DNA of 64,000 nucleotides. It comes from Lolliginicoccus suaedae. Lineage in GTDB: Bacteria > Actinomycetota > Actinomycetes > Mycobacteriales > Mycobacteriaceae. The translations under genes and the position numbers were made by a program. Numbering within the stretch: the stretch's first letter is position 1; every line of letters starts with the position of its first letter. Shown piece by piece: positions 45,379 to 53,609 of the stretch. The notes under the pieces were generated by a model, which saw only the letters and a list, made by a program, of their open reading frames with translations, did no database searches and was not told the DNA's origin. The stretch is from assembly GCF_008312885.1 (NCBI RefSeq), contig NZ_VSSO01000001.1, forward strand, positions 372,001 to 436,000, read 5' to 3'.

Positions 45379-45408
45379 GTCAAGGCATACAACCAGTTGG
45401 GGGCGCTC

Positions 45409-46329
45409 ATGCCAGCGAGCACCAGTGACGCGCTTCACGAGTTCATCGCCATCGCCGAGCACGGCCAGGTCTCCGCCGCCGCCGATGAGCTCCGCGTCTC
45501 CCAGCCCACCCTCTCGCGCAGGCTCCGCCGCCTCGAGGCCAGCCTTGGTGCGGCGCTGTTCGACCGGCGCGGCCACCGCCTCGAGCTCACCGCCGCCGGA
45601 CGCATCCTCCTCGACCACGCGCGCCGCGCCTCCGCCGAGCTCGACACCGCCCGTCGCCGCATCGCCGACCTCGCCAACCCCGCGCTAGGCACCGTCCGGC
45701 TCGGGTTCCTCCATTCCTTCGGATCCTGGCTCGTCCCGCGGCTGATCCGGGAGTTCCGCGCCACCGAGCCCCGCGTGGCCTTCACCCTCGCCCAGGACGC
45801 CGCCTCCACGATCACCGACCGCGTCCTCGACGGCACGCTCGACCTCGGAATCGTCTCGCCCCGGCCCCACGCCACCGGCGTCGCTTGGACCCAGCTGATC
45901 GAGCAGCAGCTCGCCCTCGCCGTCCCCGACGAGCACCCCCTCGCCGCCCGCCAGGCCGTGGATCTCGCCGAGGTGGCCGCGGAGCCGTTCATCACCATGC
46001 ACCAGGGCTACGGCATGCGACGCATCCTCGAGGAGCATTGCGCCACCGCCGGGTTCCGGCCCCGCATCACCTTCGAGACCTCCGAGCTGCTCACCATCGC
46101 CGGAATGGTCGCCGCCGGGCTCGGGGTCGCCCTCATGCCCATCGAGCAGCACCCGCTGCTTCCCGAGGGGCTCGTGCAAGTACCGCTCGCCGGGGCCCGC
46201 GCGACCCGCGACGTCGGACTCGTCCGCAGCGCGGCAGCGCCCCTGCCGCCCGCCGCCCGGGCTTTCCATGAGTTCGTCATCGCCCGGCCCGGCCAAACCG
46301 AGAAGCTCAGCTCGCCTCGCGGGTGGTGA
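45409..46329 (+). CDS. LysR-family transcriptional regulator
   Basis: A 306-residue LysR regulator: winged HTH (about 5-65, with VSAAADELRVSQPTLSRRLRRLEASLGAALFDR) and an effector domain from about 85. The ATG at 45409 begins right before the HTH; a longer in-frame start at 45352 would lie in the operator. It is divergent from the MFS exporter and likely controls it. The 3' end overlaps the convergent hydrolase-OsmC gene by 23 bases. Confidence 0.87.
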   Translation: MPASTSDALHEFIAIAEHGQVSAAADELRVSQPTLSRRLRRLEASLGAALFDRRGHRLELTAAGRILLDHARRASAELDTARRRIADLANPALGTVRLGFLHSFGSWLVPRLIREFRATEPRVAFTLAQDAASTITDRVLDGTLDLGIVSPRPHATGVAWTQLIEQQLALAVPDEHPLAARQAVDLAEVAAEPFITMHQGYGMRRILEEHCATAGFRPRITFETSELLTIAGMVAAGLGVALMPIEQHPLLPEGLVQVPLAGARATRDVGLVRSAAAPLPPAARAFHEFVIARPGQTEKLSSPRGW

Positions 46330-47563
46330 CGTGGATCTCCGAGTGGAGGGTCCGGTGCACAGGGCAGCGGTCCGCGATCTCCATCAGCCGGGCACGCTGC
46401 TCGTCGTCAAGGTCGCCGGTGATGCGGATATCGCGCTCGATGTGATCGATGTAGCCCTTCGTGGTCTCGCACGCCGCGCAATCCTTGGCATGCACGCGCG
46501 AATGCCGCAGCGACACATGCACTCCGTCGAGCGGCCAGTTCTTCCGGTTGGCATACATCCGGATGGTCATCGAGGTGCACGAGCCCAGTGAGGCGAGCAG
46601 CAGATCATACGGCGACGGCCCGGTGTCATCGCCGATCGGCTCGGGCTCATCGGCACGCAGGCGATGCTTGCCCGCCGCGATGTGCTGGGCGTAGATGCCC
46701 TCGTTCGCCTCGGTGACGGTGACGGTGCCATCGGGGGCAGCGAGATCGGGCTCGGCGGGAGCCGGGGCCTGCTCGGTGCGGGTGTAGCGCGAGGACCAGG
46801 CCGCGATGATCGACGCCACATAGGCGGCATCGCGCCGATCGGTGAGCAGATGGTTCGCCCCGTCGATGGTGACGAACGACTTCGGGTGCCGGGCGGTGTC
46901 ATAGAGCTGCCGGGCATTGTCGATCGCGACGATCTCATCGATCGGCGAGTGCAGGATCAGCAGGGCCGCGTCGAGGCCGCGGATGCGATCGCGCTGCGGC
47001 TGCGACTCAATGTCCTGGAGGAACTCGCGGCGAATGGTGAACTTGCGCCCGGCAAGGGTGACCGTGGCGTGCCCGCACTCCTCGATCTCCTCCCGCGACT
47101 CATCGAACAGGTGCGCCACGTGCGCCGGATCAGCGGGCGCGCCGAGGGTGACCACCGCCCGCACCTCGGGGATGCGGTGTGCCGCCCCGAGCACGGCAGC
47201 ACCTCCGAGGGAATGGCCGATCAGGATCGACGGGGCCTCGTAGTGCTCGCGCAGGAAGTTCGAGGCCGCATCGATATCAGCGATGTTGGAACTGAAGCTC
47301 GTGTCGGAGAAATCGCCCTCCGACGAGCCGAGCCCGGCGAAGTCGAAGCGCAGCACCGCGATGCCCGACTCGGTCAGCGCGCGCGCGATGCGAGAGGCAG
47401 CGACGGTGTCCTTGCTGAAGGTGAACGCATGCGCGAACACCGCGAACGCCTGGGCAGGCCCGTCCGGCACATCGACATGGCCGGCGAGCATCACGCCATC
47501 GGGACCGGGGAACTGCACGGCCCCACCGGTGATGACGCGTCCCTCACGTGATTGTCCTTGCAT
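46307..47563 (-). CDS. Alpha/beta hydrolase-OsmC fusion protein
   Basis: A 418-residue bifunctional protein. Residues about 15-265 are an alpha/beta hydrolase (Ser118 in GHSLGG, Asp in LILHSPIDEIV, His in DGANHLL). Residues about 280-415 are an OsmC/Ohr-like peroxiredoxin domain with LGSCTSMTIRMYA and DRCPVHRTL carrying the two catalytic cysteines. OsmC proteins reduce organic hydroperoxides; the hydrolase may release lipid peroxides (inference). AAGGAG precedes the ATG. The gene diverges from the GntR operon across a shared region with a palindrome and an operator. This fusion is a known architecture. Confidence 0.88.
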   Translation of the reverse strand: MQGQSREGRVITGGAVQFPGPDGVMLAGHVDVPDGPAQAFAVFAHAFTFSKDTVAASRIARALTESGIAVLRFDFAGLGSSEGDFSDTSFSSNIADIDAASNFLREHYEAPSILIGHSLGGAAVLGAAHRIPEVRAVVTLGAPADPAHVAHLFDESREEIEECGHATVTLAGRKFTIRREFLQDIESQPQRDRIRGLDAALLILHSPIDEIVAIDNARQLYDTARHPKSFVTIDGANHLLTDRRDAAYVASIIAAWSSRYTRTEQAPAPAEPDLAAPDGTVTVTEANEGIYAQHIAAGKHRLRADEPEPIGDDTGPSPYDLLLASLGSCTSMTIRMYANRKNWPLDGVHVSLRHSRVHAKDCAACETTKGYIDHIERDIRITGDLDDEQRARLMEIADRCPVHRTLHSEIHVTTREAS

Positions 47564-47696
47564 GCGTGTGCTCCTTCGCTGCTTGCCGGGGTCTCCTGCG
47601 GCACAACATGGCCACGCTACCGCGCGGTTCCGGGTCCTCGCCCGGCCGAGGGGGTGCGCCACCCGGGTGGCCGGGCCCGGATCTAGGTCCGAGCGG

Positions 47697-47745
47697 CGCG
47701 AGTGGAAACTTTTCCCGGCTGGGGCGGGAAAAGTTTCCACTCGCG
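47697..47745. repeat. Dispersed palindrome family P1, copy 1
   Basis: A perfect 21-bp inverted repeat (47697-47717 with 47725-47745) with a 7-nt loop. The core GTGGAAACTTTTCCCG and its complement recur at 57140-57180 and 58256-58298, also with 7-nt loops. This copy lies between the divergent OsmC-fusion and GntR genes. Confidence 0.85.
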
Positions 47746-47771
47746 CACGGCATTGGTGGGGCCCCGGAACC

Positions 47772-47788
47772 AACTGGTCCAACCAGTT
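47772..47788. promoter_or_regulatory. FadR-type operator
   Basis: AACTGGTCCAACCAGTT is a perfect 7-3-7 palindrome very close to the TGGT-N3-ACCA core bound by FadR-subfamily GntR regulators. It lies 36 bases before the GntR start and is likely its own operator; it may also act on the divergent OsmC-fusion gene. Confidence 0.7.
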
Positions 47789-47823
47789 GACATGTCGGCT
47801 GGGGCTGGGTCATTCTTGGATCC

Positions 47824-48513
47824 ATGGACATCGCCCCCGTCGCCCGTGCCGCTGTCTCCGACACGGTGTTCGCCGCGCTCGTCGACGAGATCCTCTCCGG
47901 CCGCGCCGCCCCCGGCGACGCGCTGCCCTCCGAGCGCGAGCTCGCCGCCGCCTTCGAGGTCAATCGCCACGCCATCCGCGAGGCCCTCAAGCGCGTGCAG
48001 CAGGTTGGCCTCGTGCGCATCGCCCAGGGCGGCAAGACTCGCATCGAGGACTGGCGCCACACCGCCGGGCTCGAGGTGCTCCACGCGCTCGCCACCAGTG
48101 GCGCGGTTCCCGCCGAGCGGGTGCTGCGCGACATCCTCGCCCTGCGCGCCACCGTCGCCGCCGATGCGGCACTGCTGTGCGCCACCACCGCCACCGACGC
48201 CGAGCTCGCGCGCGTGCTCGCCACCGCCGACGGCTATCCGGCCGGGCCCGCCACCGTCGCCGAGCTCACCGCCGCCGACCTCGCCTTCTGGACCGCCGTG
48301 ATCGACGGCACCCACAACATCGCGTTCCGGCTTGGCCTCAACACCCTCGTGGCCGGGATCTTCGCCATCGGCGTGGAGCGCATCCCCGCTCTCGTCGCGG
48401 AGTACGCCGACCGCGACAACCACCTCGCCCTCGCCCGCCTGATCGCCGACCGCGACGGGGACGGGGCCAAGGCGCTCACCGAGCGACTGCTCGCACCGAT
48501 CCTGGAGCCGTGA
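47824..48513 (+). CDS. GntR-family regulator, FadR subfamily
   Basis: A 229-residue regulator: GntR winged HTH (about 12-75; SGRAAPGDALPSERELAAAFEVNRHAIREALKRVQQVGLVRI) and an all-helical FCD/FadR-like ligand domain. A matching operator lies just upstream, suggesting autoregulation. One base separates its stop from the sterol desaturase start, so the two are co-transcribed. The ligand could be an acyl-CoA or organic acid; not determined. Confidence 0.85.
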   Translation: MDIAPVARAAVSDTVFAALVDEILSGRAAPGDALPSERELAAAFEVNRHAIREALKRVQQVGLVRIAQGGKTRIEDWRHTAGLEVLHALATSGAVPAERVLRDILALRATVAADAALLCATTATDAELARVLATADGYPAGPATVAELTAADLAFWTAVIDGTHNIAFRLGLNTLVAGIFAIGVERIPALVAEYADRDNHLALARLIADRDGDGAKALTERLLAPILEP

Positions 48514-48514
48514 G

Positions 48515-49369
48515 ATGTTCGACCTGATCCTGCATGCCGTCCCCGTCTTCGTGCTGATGCTCGCCATCGAGGCGATCTCGTTCCGCTGGCGCCCCGACGA
48601 GGACCAGCTTGGCTACGACCTGCGCGATGCCCGAACCAGCATCACCATGGGCCTGGGCAACGTCGTGATCAACATCGGCTGGAAGCTCGCCGTCGTCGCG
48701 ATCTACGCCGCTGCTTACCTGCTCACCCCGCTGCAGGTCGATCCAGCGAACCCGCTCACCTGGGTGGTGCTGTTCTTCCTCGACGACTTCCTCTACTACT
48801 GGTACCACCGCACCCACCACACCATCCGGGTGTTCTGGGCCAGCCACGTGGTGCACCACTCCAGCGAGTACTACAACCTCTCCACCGCCCTGCGCCAGCC
48901 CTGGACGCCGTTCTCGTCCATGCCGTACTGGCTGCCGCTGGCGCTGCTCGGCTTCCCGCCGTGGATGATCCTGCTCGCGCAGTCCTGGAACCTGCTCTAC
49001 CAGTTCTTCATCCACACCGAGCGAGTCGGCAAGCTGTGGGCACCGATCGAGTACCTGTTCAACACCCCGTCGCACCACCGAGTGCACCACGGCACCAACC
49101 CGCAGTACCTCGACAAGAACTACGGCGGCATCCTCATCGTGTGGGACCGGATCTTCGGCACCTTCGAGCCGGAGGGCGAGCGGGTGCGCTACGGGCTGAC
49201 CAAGAACATCAACACCCACAACCCGCTGCGCGTGGCCACCCACGAGTTCGTCGCGATCTGGCGGGACATCCGCGGCGCCCGGAGCTGGCGGGACCGGGCA
49301 GGCTACATGCTGCGCGGCCCCGGCTGGGCGCCCGCTGCCACCGAGGATGCCGAACCAGCGCGGGGCTGA
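48515..49369 (+). CDS. Sterol desaturase / fatty-acid hydroxylase family protein
   Basis: A 284-residue membrane di-iron enzyme. Histidine boxes HRTHH (98-102), HVVHH (111-115) and HHRVHHG are those of the family, which hydroxylates or desaturates sterols, carotenoids or lipids. Four hydrophobic segments surround them. It is coupled to the FadR-type regulator, hinting at control by a lipid metabolite. The last 67 bases overlap the convergent DUF2306 gene. Substrate unknown. Confidence 0.87.
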   Translation: MFDLILHAVPVFVLMLAIEAISFRWRPDEDQLGYDLRDARTSITMGLGNVVINIGWKLAVVAIYAAAYLLTPLQVDPANPLTWVVLFFLDDFLYYWYHRTHHTIRVFWASHVVHHSSEYYNLSTALRQPWTPFSSMPYWLPLALLGFPPWMILLAQSWNLLYQFFIHTERVGKLWAPIEYLFNTPSHHRVHHGTNPQYLDKNYGGILIVWDRIFGTFEPEGERVRYGLTKNINTHNPLRVATHEFVAIWRDIRGARSWRDRAGYMLRGPGWAPAATEDAEPARG

Positions 49370-50472
49370 CGCGGGCGACGCGCGGCGCGGCGCTGGACGA
49401 GAACGATCACTAGCCCGAAGGTCAGCACCGCGGGCGGTGCGGTCAGCGCGGCGCCGTAGAACGCCTCGAACGTCGTGAACGGGATCGCGTACACCAGCCA
49501 GAGGGCGAGGAACATGGCCGGGGCGAGCGAGATCGCCCGCCGATGGATGCGCCAGTCGGCCAGCGCCCGCTGATCCGTGCCACGGCCTGCGCTGCTCTCG
49601 GCGAGCACGAATCCGCCGAGGAACAGCATGAAGCTCGCCACAAGGGTCACGGTCAGGATCGTGATGTCGCCGATCCAGCGCTCGTGCAGCGCCGCGATCA
49701 GACCTGTGCCAAGGACGGTCGATGCCCAAGCGAGCGCATCGATCCGGCCGAGCGGCGCTACTGATGCCTTTCCCGGGGAGCTGAAATGCCGGGATGCGAG
49801 GATCGCGCCGGTCACCGCGGCGAAACCGAGCACGATCGCGCCCATCATGTTGGTGAGCTCCTGCGAGTATCCAGGATCCATCGCCCCGTAGATCATGTAC
49901 TGCACGCGTAGCAGGGGAGCGGTGAGCAGCAGCGCGAAGGCGTAGGCCATCAGGCTCTGGTGGATCCAGAGCTGGCGCGCGCGGATCGCCATCACCGCGG
50001 AGATGGTGGCGGCGAGCGTGCCGATCGCGAGGAACCACAGCTGCAGGTGGAAGGCAGGCCCGTCGAAGGCTCCCGCGGGGCCGACGCGCACGAGGTAGAT
50101 CATCGACGTGATCATGCTGATCACCACGAGTCCAGCGAAGATGCGCCCGGTAACGCGGTGCAGGGCGAGGTGGCGGGCACGCAGGCGGCTGCTGAACTGC
50201 GCGATGGCCAGCAGGATCGCCAGGCCCCCGGTCGTGGTGTGCAGCAGCAGCGCGAGGCGGTTGTCGGCATACACGGCGGCCTGCTCGTGCTCCACCGAGC
50301 CGGGTCCAGTGGCGCGTCCCTCGCCGACCACCTGCGCGAACGTGCTGATCCATAGCTGCGGGCTGCGCATGCCGAAGAAGGTCCACATGTACTCGATCGC
50401 CATGGGGGCATAGACGACGCAGACGATCGCGAGGGCGAGCCACGTTGCCCTGCCCGTGAGGGTCTTGCTCAT
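49303..50472 (-). CDS. DUF2306 membrane protein
   Basis: A 389-residue protein with about eight or nine membrane helices. LHTTTGGLAILLAIAQFSSRLRARHLALHRVTGRIF contains the His pattern of the DUF2306 family, possibly heme-related. AGGAGCG precedes the ATG at 50472. It diverges from the TetR gene and is probably its target. The C-terminal tail is Arg/Pro-rich and its coding end overlaps the sterol desaturase gene by 67 bases. Confidence 0.75.
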   Translation of the reverse strand: MSKTLTGRATWLALAIVCVVYAPMAIEYMWTFFGMRSPQLWISTFAQVVGEGRATGPGSVEHEQAAVYADNRLALLLHTTTGGLAILLAIAQFSSRLRARHLALHRVTGRIFAGLVVISMITSMIYLVRVGPAGAFDGPAFHLQLWFLAIGTLAATISAVMAIRARQLWIHQSLMAYAFALLLTAPLLRVQYMIYGAMDPGYSQELTNMMGAIVLGFAAVTGAILASRHFSSPGKASVAPLGRIDALAWASTVLGTGLIAALHERWIGDITILTVTLVASFMLFLGGFVLAESSAGRGTDQRALADWRIHRRAISLAPAMFLALWLVYAIPFTTFEAFYGAALTAPPAVLTFGLVIVLVQRRAARRPRQPRAGSASSVAAGAQPGPRSM

Positions 50473-50489
50473 AGTCGCTCCTAAACGAT

Positions 50490-50510
50490 TGTTATAACAG
50501 TGGTTATAGC
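50490..50510. promoter_or_regulatory. TetR-type operator candidate
   Basis: TGTTATAACA (50490-50499) is a perfect palindrome and GTTATAGC (50503-50510) repeats half of it 12 bases on. Located between the divergent DUF2306 and TetR genes in an AT-rich patch that should include both promoters. Confidence 0.55.
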
Positions 50511-50534
50511 AGGTGCGATGCAAGGATGGAAAGC

Positions 50535-51203
50535 ATGGCAGGAACACGGGATGCCCATCACATGCGCGACAAGCTGCTCGATAGCGCCGCGCGGCTGCTC
50601 GCGGAGGAAGGCCCCTCCGCGCTGACGACCAGGCGCGTCTCCGCCGAGGCGGGAACCTCGACCATGGCGGTCTACACCCACTTCGGCTCGATCGCTTCGC
50701 TCGTCGACGCCGTGGTCGAGGAGGCATTCAGCCGGCTTGCCCGCCAGATGGCGCGCGCCGGGCGCACCGAGGACCCCGTTGCCGACATCGCGCGGCTATC
50801 CCGCGCCTACCTGGCCAACGCGCGGGCCAACGGAAGCCTCTACGCCATCATGTTCGGCTCCGCCTCCCTCGGCCCCTACCGGCGCCATTCCCCCGAGCAA
50901 CTGCGCATCGGCAGGGCCGAGACCTTCGGGCTGGTCATCGAGGCGGTCCACCGTGCCCTCGATGCTGGCAGGTTCGACGCGGGCAGCCCCGTGCGGATCG
51001 CCACGCAATGGTGGTCAGCCATCCATGGCTACACGATGCTCGAGCTCGGCGGCTACATCGAGCAGCCCAGCGGGGTGGCGAAGGTCCTCGCGCCGCTGCT
51101 GGAGAGCTACTTCGTCGGACTTGGCGATGATCCCGCCGCCGCGCACCGGTCGCTCGCCGCGCTCGATGAGCCACCTGCCGAGCGGGAGCGTGCCGAAGCC
51201 TGA
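50535..51203 (+). CDS. TetR/AcrR-family regulator
   Basis: A 222-residue regulator with an N-terminal HTH (about 10-56; LLAEEGPSALTTRRVSAEAGTSTMAVYTHFGSIASLVDAV) and a ligand domain of the TetR_C type. AAGGA precedes the ATG at 50535; an in-frame ATG at 50526 is possible. Divergent from DUF2306 with an operator-like palindrome between them. Convergent with the TrxB-like gene, 8 bases apart. Confidence 0.87.
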   Translation: MAGTRDAHHMRDKLLDSAARLLAEEGPSALTTRRVSAEAGTSTMAVYTHFGSIASLVDAVVEEAFSRLARQMARAGRTEDPVADIARLSRAYLANARANGSLYAIMFGSASLGPYRRHSPEQLRIGRAETFGLVIEAVHRALDAGRFDAGSPVRIATQWWSAIHGYTMLELGGYIEQPSGVAKVLAPLLESYFVGLGDDPAAAHRSLAALDEPPAERERAEA

Positions 51204-51211
51204 CGGTTTGG

Positions 51212-52174
51212 TCATATGACTGGCACGTCAGATTGAAGCATGGAAGTGGCCCGTGCCCGCTCCACCGCTGCGCGCGCATCCTCGGCCACCAGGTCCGCAT
51301 TGATCCCGGCCGCGACGGCCACCCCGTCCCCGGCAGAGGCGGTGACCATCGACTTGAAGTCGCGAACGTTGCCCGCCGCCCACACGCCCTCGACCGCCGT
51401 GCGGCCCATCGCATCGGTCTCGATGAAGCTGCCCATCGGATGCTCGGATGCCGCACCGCCGAGCTGCTCATAGACGCCGGTCCGCGCCAGAAAGCGGGGC
51501 GCCACCGCGAGGTAGTCCACATCGTGGCTGCTGCCACCAGCTAGGAGCACGCGCAGCGGCCTGCCCCCGCGGACTTCCAGCACGGGCCCGGGCACAACAG
51601 GAATGCCGAGCGCGTCGAGCTGCTCGCGCTCCGCGGCGTCGAACTCCTCCCGCCCGTGCACGAAAACCGTGACCGAGTCGCTGAGCTGCCGGAACAGCAG
51701 TGCTTGGTGCAGGGCCATCGGCCCGGTGGCGAGCACGCCGATCGCTTGGCCGCGCGCCTCCCAGCCGTGGCAGTACGGGCAGTGCAGCAGCCGGGATCCC
51801 CAGTGCGCGCGCAGGCCCGGCACCTCCGGCAGCTCGTCGATGATGCCCGTGGCGATCAGCACTCGCCGAGCGCTGGCCTCGGTGCCATCGTCGAGGCCGA
51901 GCACGAAGCCCCTCGCTCCTGCTGGCCGTGCCCGCTCGACCGTTGCGTCCACGATGACCGCGCCGTAGCCGCGTGCCTCGGACCGCCCCTGCCGCAGCAG
52001 GTCGCGGGGCGCGATGCCCTCCTGGCCGAGGACATTGTGCGCGCCCCCTGCCAAGGCGTTGCGGGGCTCGCCGCCGTCGATCACGATCACTGATCGCAGG
52101 GAACGGCCCAGGGCGACCGCGGCGGCGAGGCCTGCCGGGCCGCCACCGATGATCGCGACATCGTAGGTGCTCAT
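51212..52174 (-). CDS. Thioredoxin reductase-like FAD oxidoreductase
   Basis: A 320-residue two-nucleotide-binding flavoprotein. GGGPAGLAAAVALGR (10-24) binds FAD, and CPYCHGWEARG is the redox CxxC region, with His after the second Cys. TAVEGVWAAGNVRDFKSMV is the second FAD motif. The NADPH-site GxGxxA pattern is altered (VLATGPMALHQALL). It is paired with a divergent XRE-cupin gene rather than thioredoxin, so it may be a specialised disulfide or quinone reductase. Confidence 0.83.
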   Translation of the reverse strand: MSTYDVAIIGGGPAGLAAAVALGRSLRSVIVIDGGEPRNALAGGAHNVLGQEGIAPRDLLRQGRSEARGYGAVIVDATVERARPAGARGFVLGLDDGTEASARRVLIATGIIDELPEVPGLRAHWGSRLLHCPYCHGWEARGQAIGVLATGPMALHQALLFRQLSDSVTVFVHGREEFDAAEREQLDALGIPVVPGPVLEVRGGRPLRVLLAGGSSHDVDYLAVAPRFLARTGVYEQLGGAASEHPMGSFIETDAMGRTAVEGVWAAGNVRDFKSMVTASAGDGVAVAAGINADLVAEDARAAVERARATSMLQSDVPVI

Positions 52175-52263
52175 GGGATCTCCTTCGCTGCTGGATGTTC
52201 TCCAAGTCTGCGACTCAGGGTGGGTGGCGGCAAGGAGTGTTGCTGCTATGGCAAACTCGGGGG

Positions 52264-52854
52264 ATGGACGAAACCCTCGAGAACACCCTCACTGCCGTGG
52301 CGGGCCGCCTGCGTGCCGCGCGCACCCAGCGCGACCTCACACTCGCCGATGTCGCCGCGCAGACCGGAATCTCGACGAGCACCCTCTCGCGCCTCGAGTC
52401 CGGCCAGCGCCGCCCCACCCTCGAGCTGCTGCTACCGCTCTCGAGGACCTACAACGTGCCCCTTGATGACCTCGTGGGCGCTCCCGCTACCGGGGATCCG
52501 CGCGTGCACATTCGTCCCCTGCGCCGTGGTGATCGCACGATCCTGCCGCTGAGCCACGGCGCGTCCGGCTTGCATGCCTTCAAGCACGTCCTGCCTGGCG
52601 CCCCCGCGCACCCCGGCGCTGCGGCAGCCCCGCGCCTGCGCGTGCACCCCGGCCACGAATGGTTCTACGTGCTGCGCGGGCAGCTGCGCCTGCTGCTCGG
52701 CGATCAGGAATACATCCTCGGGCCGGGCGAGGCCGCCGAGTTCGACACCCGCACGCCGCACTGGTTCGGCAGCGCCACCGCCGACGGTGTGGAGTTCCTT
52801 GGCATCTTCGGCCCATCCGGGCAGCGCATGCACATCACGCCGCTCGAGGATTAG
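52264..52854 (+). CDS. XRE-family regulator with cupin domain
   Basis: A 196-residue protein: XRE HTH (about 8-62; LRAARTQRDLTLADVAAQTGISTSTLSRLESGQRRPTLE) and a C-terminal cupin (about 112-185) with HPGHEWFYVLRGQLRLLLGDQEYILGPGEAAEFDTRTPHWF. The cupin likely senses a small ligand. It diverges from the TrxB-like gene by 89 bases and probably regulates it. Confidence 0.87.
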   Translation: MDETLENTLTAVAGRLRAARTQRDLTLADVAAQTGISTSTLSRLESGQRRPTLELLLPLSRTYNVPLDDLVGAPATGDPRVHIRPLRRGDRTILPLSHGASGLHAFKHVLPGAPAHPGAAAAPRLRVHPGHEWFYVLRGQLRLLLGDQEYILGPGEAAEFDTRTPHWFGSATADGVEFLGIFGPSGQRMHITPLED

Positions 52855-52939
52855 CTGGCTCTCGGTCGTGCGCCCTTCTCGGTGTCGGGGCGCGCGGGGG
52901 CGGGCTGGCGCGTGGCCGACGTCACGCCATGCCTGGAAA

Positions 52940-52957
52940 TAGTTGCATACGCAACTA
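52940..52957. promoter_or_regulatory. MarR-type operator before doxX
   Basis: TAGTTGC-ATAC-GCAACTA is a 7-4-7 inverted repeat 61 bases before the DoxX start. It matches 13 of 18 positions of the box at 54768-54785 before the LLM flavoprotein gene, so both are probably bound by the same MarR protein. Confidence 0.65.
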
Positions 52958-53018
52958 AGTTGAGGGTGGGAGTAGGGCGGAACGGCCGCCCGAGCACCAC
53001 ACGGATAGGAAAACCCTC

Positions 53019-53420
53019 ATGGACGTCGTACTTCTCGCAGGCCGCATCCTCTTCAGCGCGCTGTTCCTGTTCTCCGCCATCGGCCACTTGACCCAGGCCG
53101 ACGCCATGGCAGGCTACGCGAGGTCCAAGGGCGTGCCCTTCGCCAAGCCCGCCACCATCGCCAGCGGGATCGTCCTCGTTGTCGGCGGCCTGAGCGTCCT
53201 GCTCGGCGTCTACGGGGAGATCGGCGCGGCGCTGCTGTTCCTGTTCCTCGTTCCCACCGCGATCATCATGCACAACTTCTGGGCCGAGACGGACCCGGCC
53301 GCGAAGATGAACACACAGATCTCCTTCAACAAGGACATCGCCCTCGCTGGTGCCGCGCTCGTCCTCATCTGGGTGTTCGCCCAGGACCCCGGCCTGACGA
53401 TCACCAGCTCGCTGCTCTGA
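53019..53420 (+). CDS. DoxX-family membrane protein
   Basis: A 133-residue protein with four membrane helices (GRILFSALFLFSAIGHLTQ; ASGIVLVVGGLSVLLGVYG; ALLFLFLVPTAIIMHNFW; IALAGAALVLIWVFAQ). DoxX proteins take part in redox and thiol-stress responses. GGATAGGA precedes the ATG. Its MarR-type operator and the same box before the flavin operon point to a common electrophile or quinone response. Confidence 0.87.
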   Translation: MDVVLLAGRILFSALFLFSAIGHLTQADAMAGYARSKGVPFAKPATIASGIVLVVGGLSVLLGVYGEIGAALLFLFLVPTAIIMHNFWAETDPAAKMNTQISFNKDIALAGAALVLIWVFAQDPGLTITSSLL

Positions 53421-53432
53421 CCGTTGCTGCGA

Positions 53433-53467
53433 ATGGCCCGCGCTCCCGCACTGGGGGCGCGGGCCAT
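53433..53467 (+). terminator. Terminator after doxX
   Basis: An 11-bp GC-rich stem (53433-53443 with 53457-53467), extended inwards by a CCC/GGG pair, lies 12 bases after the DoxX stop. A CTTTT follows some ten bases later. Confidence 0.75.
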
Positions 53468-53492
53468 CGTGTCGCTTTTCGTCGTGGGATCG

Positions 53493-53558
53493 CCCGGTTG
53501 TGCGAGCCTTTGCACCCACTTGGGCACTCTGGAGGGTGCAAAACGGCACACAACCGGG
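53493..53558. repeat. Long imperfect stem-loop
   Basis: CCCGGTTGTG and TTTGCACCC (53493-53502, 53509-53517) pair with GGGTGCAAA and CACAACCGGG (53534-53542, 53549-53558). This gives a 25-bp stem with a 6-bp internal mismatch and a 16-nt loop. It lies between the doxX terminator and the following gene. No second copy was noticed. Confidence 0.55.
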
Positions 53559-53609
53559 GCGGGTCGCGGGTCAATGTCAGGGCAGGGGAGTAGAACCGAT
53601 CCCGTGGAG

